Part shown: positions 58,747 to 64,000 of the stretch, piece after piece
Numbering within the stretch: position 1 is the stretch's first letter
How the letters are laid out: each line of letters begins with the position of its first letter
From: Janthinobacterium rivuli
GTDB taxonomy: Bacteria; Pseudomonadota; Gammaproteobacteria; Burkholderiales; Burkholderiaceae_D
DNA length: 64,000 bases
NCBI RefSeq assembly: GCF_029690045.1
Contig: NZ_CP121464.1
Span: forward strand, 1,736,001-1,800,000
Direction of reading: 5' to 3'
Position numbers and translations under genes: made by a program
The notes under the pieces: model-generated
What the model was told of the DNA's origin: nothing
The model's input: only the letters and a program-made list of their open reading frames with translations
Databases searched by the model: none

Positions 58747-60321
58747 CTACAGCTGCGATTCGATCGGCAGCCAGCGCATCACGGATACCAGCATGCGGCG
58801 CCAGAAGCCCGCTTCCGGATCGTGCGTCCACACTTTGGCGGGCACTTCGGTGGCGTCGGACCAGCGCAGGGCGCCGTTGTCGAGGAGCAAACGGTAGCTG
58901 GTGTCGCTCGCCGTCGAATGGTGGAACAGCGCGCGCATGTCGTTCGCCAGCGCGGCATCGTCGAACAGCACGCCCATCTCCGTATTGAGCTGGGCCGAGC
59001 GGGGATCGAGGTTGAAGGAGCCGACGAAGCCCCGCTGGCCGTCCACCACCATGGCCTTGGTATGCAGGCTGGCGCGGCTCGACCCCATCAGGCTGATGCG
59101 CTTGCGGTGCTGGGTCTTCAATTCATACAGTTCGATGCCGCCGCCCAGCAGCGCCTGGCGGTAGCGCGCATAGCCCGCATGCACGAGGGCCACGTCGGTG
59201 GCGGCCAGCGAGTTGGTCAGCACCTGGACCTGGACGCCGGCGGCGACTTTTTCGCCCAAGGTCCGCGTCAGCGCCGCGCCGGGCACGAAGTATGGCGAAG
59301 TCAGCAGCGCTTCCTCGCGCGCCTCCGTCAGCAGGGGCAGCAAGCTGTGCATGAGCCAGTGCTCGCTGCGCTGCAAACTGGCCACTGGCGCGGCTTTTTC
59401 CGGCGGATCCGACAGCACCTGCACTTTTTCGCTCCAGTGCAGGCGCACGCGGCCATCGAGGTGGGCTTGCAACTGGCCCGCATCCGTCAGTTGCCGCAGG
59501 TAGGGTGAAGCGCCCAGTTCGCCCGTCAGTGCGTCGAGGCGGGCGCGCACGGCCTGCAGTTCCGGCGCGCCTGCGTCCTTGCCAGCGTGCAAGGCGCGGA
59601 TGGGGATGACGGCGCGGCTGTTCCAGAAGCGGTCGAAGATATCGCTCGTCTGCTGCACGGCGGGCCCCACCAGCAGCAAGTCCGCATCCTGGAAATTGAC
59701 TTGTTCTGCGGCATCGAAATATTCATCGCCGATATTGCGCCCGCCGACGAGGGCGACCCTGCCGTCGACGATCCAGGCCTTGTTGTGCATGCGCCGGTTC
59801 AGGCTGACAGCGCGCAAGGCCATTTCCGTGGCGCGCAACCAGATGCCGTCGCGGTTGCGGCCCGGGTTAAACATGCGCACGTCGATCAGCGGGTGGCTGT
59901 CGAGCGCGAGGATGGCGGCGTCCTGGCCACGCGCGTTGATATCGTCGAGCAACACTCGCACGAGCACGCCGCGATCGGCCGCGCGTAGCAGTTCGCGCAC
60001 CAGCAGCCGTCCCGTGACGTCGTTATGCCAGATGTAGTATTGCAGGTCGAGGCTGCGGCCCGCCTCGCGCGCGCTCAGGGCGCGCAGGGCGAACGCTTCC
60101 AGATTGTCGTCGATCAGCGCCGTGCCGCTATCGCCGGGCCGTTGCGCCAGTTGCGGCGCCAGCACGCGGTCGAGCAGGGTGGCATCCATCGCCACGGGCA
60201 GGGCCGTGCCAGGCGCGCCTAGCGAGCGCTCGGCGAAGCGCCCGTAGCTGTACAGGGCGGCGATGCTGAGCATGGCAAACAAGGTGGCCAGCAGCAACAG
60301 TTTCACGAACATGCGGCGCAC
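58747..60321 (-). CDS. Phospholipase D family protein (cardiolipin synthase-like)
   Basis: A 524-residue protein with an N-terminal membrane segment (about 7-27) and two HKD motifs: HNKAWIVDGRVALVGGRN and HTKAMVVDGQRGFVGSFN, each with His-x-Lys-x4-Asp. Two HKD motifs make a complete phospholipase D active site, so it may be a ClsC-type cardiolipin synthase or a nuclease/phosphatidyl transferase. The linear order agrees with the YmdC/ClsC group. The substrate is not shown by sequence. Confidence 0.88.
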   Translation of the reverse strand: MRRMFVKLLLLATLFAMLSIAALYSYGRFAERSLGAPGTALPVAMDATLLDRVLAPQLAQRPGDSGTALIDDNLEAFALRALSAREAGRSLDLQYYIWHNDVTGRLLVRELLRAADRGVLVRVLLDDINARGQDAAILALDSHPLIDVRMFNPGRNRDGIWLRATEMALRAVSLNRRMHNKAWIVDGRVALVGGRNIGDEYFDAAEQVNFQDADLLLVGPAVQQTSDIFDRFWNSRAVIPIRALHAGKDAGAPELQAVRARLDALTGELGASPYLRQLTDAGQLQAHLDGRVRLHWSEKVQVLSDPPEKAAPVASLQRSEHWLMHSLLPLLTEAREEALLTSPYFVPGAALTRTLGEKVAAGVQVQVLTNSLAATDVALVHAGYARYRQALLGGGIELYELKTQHRKRISLMGSSRASLHTKAMVVDGQRGFVGSFNLDPRSAQLNTEMGVLFDDAALANDMRALFHHSTASDTSYRLLLDNGALRWSDATEVPAKVWTHDPEAGFWRRMLVSVMRWLPIESQL

Positions 60322-60437
60322 CGTCAGCGCACCGCGGGCATGCTGCGGCGCGGGAAAAGCCTGGTGGTGTGGAGCATGCGGACTCTTTCAGCGGGATGGC
60401 AACAGCCGATTGTAGCAGTTTCTACAATGCACGATTT

Positions 60438-62195
60438 TCAGGCGGAACCGGCCGGCAGCCGCGCCAGGAAGCCGTGAATCTGGGAAACAACTGCCGCGCC
60501 TTCACCGACGGCGGCGGCCACGCGCTTGGTGGAACCGGCGCGCACGTCGCCGATGGCGAACACGCCCGGCACGCTTGTTTCCAGCGCGGCCCGGTCGGGC
60601 AAGTCTGGCGGATAGATTGTGTGGCCGTGGGCGCGGCATTCGGCGCGCGTGACATCGAAGCCCGTGCGGATAAAGCCCTGTTCGTCGACGGCCACGGCGC
60701 AGTCGTGCAGCCAGTCCGTGTTCGGGTCGGCGCCGACGAAAAGAAACACGCGGCGCACGGCGCAAGCGGCTTCCTCGCCCGTGCGGTTGTTGCGCCAGCG
60801 CACTTCCGTCAAGCCATCGTCGTCGCCTTCGAGGGCGATGATTTCCGTGTGTGTGTGCAAAGTGATGTTGGGCGTGGCGGCGATGCGCTCGATCAAATAG
60901 CTCGACATGCTGGCCGCCAGGCCTTCGCCGCGGATCACCATGTGGACTTTGGCGGCGTGACCGGCAAGAAACACGGCCGCCTGGCCGGCCGAATTGCCGC
61001 CGCCAACGAGGATGATCTCTTCCTGCCGGCACAGCTTGGCTTCGATGGGCGAGGCCCAGTAATACACACCCCGTCCCTCATAGGTTTTCAGGTTCGCCAG
61101 CGAGGGGCGGCGGTAGCGCGCGCCGCACGACAGCACCACCGTGCGGGCGCGCACCTGCGTGCCGTCGCACAAGTTGACGCGCAGGGGCCAGGTGTCGCAC
61201 AGCAGGTTGGCGGCGCTGGCTGGCGTGGCGATCTCGACGCCGAATTTTTGCGCCTGCACATAGGCGCGTCCCGCCAGCGCGCGACCGGAGATACCGGTGG
61301 GAAAACCCAGGTAATTTTCGATGCGCGCGCTGGCGCCCGCCTGGCCGCCGTACGCGCGCTGTTCCAGCGCCAGCACTGTGAGGCCTTCGGAGGCTGCATA
61401 CACGGCCGTGGCCAGGCCGGCGGGGCCGGCGCCCACCACCAGCACATCAAAAATCTTGTCACCGGACAAATCGGGCAGCATGCCCAGACAGCGTCCCAGT
61501 TCCGCATTGCCGGGATTCTTCATGATCTTGCCGTCAGGGCAGACCACCAGCGGCCATTCCTGCGGCGTAGGCTGGTAGCGCTCGGCCAGCGCGGCGGCGG
61601 CCGCATCGGTGGACGGATCAAGCACCGTGTGCGGATGGCCATTGCTCGACAGAAAACTTTGCAGGTGGAACAGATTGCCATTGCCGCGCGGCCCTACCAG
61701 CACGGGGCCGCCCGAATTCGATTCGATCAGCGCCACGCGGCGCAGGATCAGGGCGCGCACGATGCGTTCGCCCATCTCCGCCTCGGCCACGATCAGCGCG
61801 CGCAGGGATTCCGAACTGATGTCGAGCAATTCCACGGCGCCCACGGCGCTGCCGTTGACGAGGGTGGGGCGGCCGGACAATTGCGCCACTTCGGCAATGA
61901 AGTGGCCGACGCCCACTTCGCGCAGGACGGACGCCTGTCCCATCACTTCGTGGCGCTTGATGCTGACCCGCCCGGACAGTATCACCAGCATGCCGAAGCT
62001 GCTGCTGCCCGCCTCGAACAGGGTATCGCCATCGGCAAAGCGCTGCAGCGTGCCATAGCGCTGCAAGCGCTGCAGTTCGAGCCCATTGAAGACGGGCGAG
62101 ATCTGGTGGCTGCGGCCCTGCAAGTCGAGCGTGGCGAACTGGACGGGATCGTCCTGCGTCGTTTCGGGAATGAATTCGGGTGTGCTGCTGGCCAT
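60438..62195 (-). CDS. Cyclic-nucleotide-domain flavoprotein related to thioredoxin reductase
   Basis: A 585-residue fusion. Residues about 30-145 form a CRP-type cyclic nucleotide-binding domain (ADGDTLFEAGSSSFGMLVILSG) and a linker domain with a thioredoxin-like fold follows (150-240). The last 330 residues are a thioredoxin-reductase-like FAD/NAD(P)H oxidoreductase (DVLVVGAGPAGLATAVYAAS, IILVGGGNSAGQAAVFLAG, GVFAIGDVRAGSTKRVA). The redox CxxC pair of true thioredoxin reductases is absent where it should be (YYWASPIEAKLC), so it is not a standard TrxR. The ATG at 62195 (MASSTPEFIPETTQDD) is used; the longer frame to 62402 runs through the intergenic region. It is divergent from cysM. Confidence 0.85.
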   Translation of the reverse strand: MASSTPEFIPETTQDDPVQFATLDLQGRSHQISPVFNGLELQRLQRYGTLQRFADGDTLFEAGSSSFGMLVILSGRVSIKRHEVMGQASVLREVGVGHFIAEVAQLSGRPTLVNGSAVGAVELLDISSESLRALIVAEAEMGERIVRALILRRVALIESNSGGPVLVGPRGNGNLFHLQSFLSSNGHPHTVLDPSTDAAAAALAERYQPTPQEWPLVVCPDGKIMKNPGNAELGRCLGMLPDLSGDKIFDVLVVGAGPAGLATAVYAASEGLTVLALEQRAYGGQAGASARIENYLGFPTGISGRALAGRAYVQAQKFGVEIATPASAANLLCDTWPLRVNLCDGTQVRARTVVLSCGARYRRPSLANLKTYEGRGVYYWASPIEAKLCRQEEIILVGGGNSAGQAAVFLAGHAAKVHMVIRGEGLAASMSSYLIERIAATPNITLHTHTEIIALEGDDDGLTEVRWRNNRTGEEAACAVRRVFLFVGADPNTDWLHDCAVAVDEQGFIRTGFDVTRAECRAHGHTIYPPDLPDRAALETSVPGVFAIGDVRAGSTKRVAAAVGEGAAVVSQIHGFLARLPAGSA

Positions 62196-62447
62196 GGCGA
62201 GTCCGTTCGGAGGCTGAATAAGCAAATAACAAAAATAACTAACAGTGACGAGTCTAGCGCATGCGGCACGCGCCTGCCGCAATACCCCTTGTGTACGCCC
62301 GGAAATGGCGGCGCGGCAGGCGCCATGCCGCATGTGGCGGCGCAGCAAGGCGCGCGTGCGGGCCCGGCTGCTGGAGCCGATCAGCGATACGCGGGCCGGC
62401 ATCTCATATTAGAATGGGTCTTTGTTGAACCTACTCAAACAGACACG

Positions 62448-63350
62448 ATGGCTTACAAGACACTTGAAGATACGATAGGCAATACCCCGCTGGTGCAGCT
62501 GACGCGCTTGCCGGGTGCCGATGCGCTTGCGCGCAATAACGTCATCCTGGGCAAGCTGGAAGGCAATAATCCGGCCGGCTCCGTGAAGGACCGCGCGGCC
62601 ATGTCCATGCTCAAGCGCGCTGAAGAGCGCGGCGTCATCAAGCCGGGCGATACCCTGATCGAGGCGACCAGTGGCAATACGGGCATCGCGCTGGCCATGG
62701 CCGCCGCCTTGCGCGGCTACAAGATGCTGCTCCTGATGCCGGATAACCTGAGCGTGGAGCGCCGCCAGAGCATGGCCGCCTACGGCGCCGACATTTTATT
62801 GACGCCGAAGACGGGCGGCATGGAATATGCGCGCGACCTGGCCGAGCAGATGCAGAAGGATGGCCGTGGCGTGATCCTCGACCAGTTCGCCAACGAAGAC
62901 AATTCGCGCGCCCACTATGAAAGCACCGGGCCGGAAATCTGGCGCGATACCAATGGCCAGGTCACGCATTTCGTCAGCGCCATGGGCACGACGGGCACCA
63001 TCATGGGCGTGTCGCGCTATTTGAAGGAACAGAATCCCGCCATCCAGATCATCGGCGCGCAGCCCGAGGAAGGTTCGCAGATTCCCGGCATCCGCAAGTG
63101 GCCGGAAGCGTACCTGCCGAAAATCTACGACAAGTCGCGCGTCGACCAGGTGGAGTATGTGAGCCAGGGCGTGGCTGAACGCATGGCGCGCAGCCTGGCG
63201 GCGGAAGAAGGCTTGTTCTGCGGCATCTCTGCAGCCGGCGCCTGCGAAATCGCGCTGCGCATCTCGCAAACGGTGGAAAACGCGACGATCGTGTTTGTCG
63301 TGTGCGACCGTGGCGACCGCTACTTATCTACCGGTGTGTTTCCTGCTTGA
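62448..63350 (+). CDS. cysM: Cysteine synthase B
   Basis: A 300-residue PLP enzyme making cysteine (or S-sulfocysteine from thiosulfate). The PLP lysine stands in NPAGSVKDRAAMSM, with EATSGNTGIALA and the phosphate loop. The CysM type is suggested by QFANEDNSRAHYESTGPEIW and GIRKWPEAYLPK. The ATG at 62448 is used; the ORF extends far upstream only as a shadow. Confidence 0.95.
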   Translation: MAYKTLEDTIGNTPLVQLTRLPGADALARNNVILGKLEGNNPAGSVKDRAAMSMLKRAEERGVIKPGDTLIEATSGNTGIALAMAAALRGYKMLLLMPDNLSVERRQSMAAYGADILLTPKTGGMEYARDLAEQMQKDGRGVILDQFANEDNSRAHYESTGPEIWRDTNGQVTHFVSAMGTTGTIMGVSRYLKEQNPAIQIIGAQPEEGSQIPGIRKWPEAYLPKIYDKSRVDQVEYVSQGVAERMARSLAAEEGLFCGISAAGACEIALRISQTVENATIVFVVCDRGDRYLSTGVFPA

Positions 63351-63407
63351 TAGTTGATACGGGAAAATAATGTCGGCCAGAACGGCCTGAGAACTGCTGG
63401 AAATACC

Positions 63408-63428
63408 CCCTCCCCATGGCGGGGAGGG
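63408..63428. terminator. Hairpin after cysM
   Basis: CCCTCCCC / GGGGAGGG with an ATGGC loop between two convergent genes. There is no T-run, so its role as terminator is uncertain. Confidence 0.45.
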
Positions 63429-63450
63429 AAAACCTGCGGAACTGGCAGGA

Positions 63451-63783
63451 TCAGCCTTGTGGCGTTTCGCCTTCTTTTGGCTTGAATTGCTTGTCGCTGA
63501 TGCGGAATTTGTTGCGGCGGTCACCCATCAGGTAACGCAGGTCACGGATGCTCAGGTCGCTGACTTCGTGCATGCGGATCAACAGCGATGCGCCGACCGG
63601 CAGGCGGTGGTGGCGGATTTTACTGATGACTGGTGGCGCTACTTCCAGCGCGCGGGACAGGGCTGCGTCGTTTTTCAGGCGCAGGTTTTCGATCAGGGTA
63701 TCGAGCAGTCTGTTTGGGTTGTACTGGAGCAGATCGTCGGAGTCCGAATCGCTGTTCATATCAATGCCGACTTGGTTTGTCAT
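63451..63783 (-). CDS. Small HTH-like DNA-binding protein (110 aa)
   Basis: The product reads MTNQVGIDMNSDSDSDDLLQ, then a compact XRE/Cro-like helical domain (LLDTLIENLRLKNDAALSRA, PPVISKIRHHRLPVGASLLI) and the motif LRYLMGDRRNKF. It is probably a regulator conserved in this family. The ATG at 63783 is preferred; a second ATG eight codons later is possible and the ORF extension to 63927 is doubtful. The following 63784-64000 shows only an AT-rich upstream region. Confidence 0.72.
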   Translation of the reverse strand: MTNQVGIDMNSDSDSDDLLQYNPNRLLDTLIENLRLKNDAALSRALEVAPPVISKIRHHRLPVGASLLIRMHEVSDLSIRDLRYLMGDRRNKFRISDKQFKPKEGETPQG

Positions 63784-64000
63784 GATGTTATTGTTCCTTC
63801 TGTAGTTGCACTGCAAAGTAAAAAACACTCGGAGCTCGCTCTTGCTGCGTTCATGTTCATTCTTTACTAAAAGGAACGAATTCACACACGGTACGATCCG
63901 GGATACAGTTTTTCGTAATATATACACAATTGTACAACAGGATTCAATTTCAGGCCGGAAAGCCCAGCAATCTTGCTTTGTACAAAATAGGTGTTGTCTT

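Noticed and set aside
62196-62402. N-terminal extension of the cyclic-nucleotide flavoprotein
   Set aside because: It crosses the cysM promoter region and has no domain features; the ATG at 62195 fits better.
60369-62447. Upstream extension of the cysM frame (over 690 codons)
   Set aside because: It is antisense to the flavoprotein gene; the family start is at 62448.

Overview
The window looks like a chromosome segment of a high-GC betaproteobacterium of the family Oxalobacteraceae (Janthinobacterium, Duganella or Massilia type). This rests on the host gene order gyrA, DUF2059 gene, serC, pheA, hisC, tyrA, aroA, cmk, rpsA, ihfB, lapA, lapB, ugd, rfaE1, on the tmRNA tag ANDNSYALAA, and on general protein resemblance. 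The genus is an inference; no search was run.

Region 1 (1-793) is the right edge of an older integrated element. It holds the C-terminal end of an AbiJ-like protein, the last ~54 codons of a second phage-type integrase, and a strongly structured non-coding stretch. Region 2 (794-38224) is a P2-like prophage of about 37.4 kb inserted in the 3' end of ssrA (tmRNA). A 30-bp direct repeat of the ssrA end (794-823 and 38195-38224) marks its ends. From the left it carries a Septu-like anti-phage pair (877-2948), integrase, an excisionase-like gene, a cytosine methyltransferase, the HUH replication initiator gpA with small early genes, an Ogr-type activator, and a divergent switch with a CI-like repressor. 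Next come a cargo operon (STAS-HATPase, DUF4325 protein, membrane protein; 10374-12315) and the tail genes D, U, T, E/E', FII, FI, fibre, I, J, W, V. These are followed by a low-GC membrane-protein cargo gene, tail genes S and R, the lysis cassette (holin, endolysin, nested spanins), and head genes X, L, M, N, O on the minus strand with P and Q on the plus strand. After a terminator and a possible cos site, a third cargo block (34782-37879) holds a TIR/deoxyribosyltransferase-like gene overlapping a partner gene, then small orphan ORFs separated by related palindromic modules. The structural set looks complete.

Region 3 (38196-64000) is host core genome: ssrA, then gph, ubiG and an OmpA-family gene on the minus strand, then a long plus-strand run. 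That run covers DNA topology (gyrA), aromatic, histidine and serine biosynthesis (serC-pheA-hisC-tyrA-aroA), cmk, rpsA, ihfB, and envelope/LPS assembly (lapA, lapB, ugd, rfaE1). A ComEA-like protein, a phospholipase D family protein, a cyclic-nucleotide-domain flavoprotein, cysM and a small HTH-like protein complete the window.

The candidates for new biology are the two uncharacterised cargo operons (10374-12315 and 34782-36502), the palindrome-punctuated small-ORF array near the right attachment site, the low-GC membrane gene inside the tail operon, and a long second reading frame inside the methyltransferase gene. Start codons were often moved from the longest ORF to the position set by stop/start overlap with the upstream gene or by a ribosome binding site.
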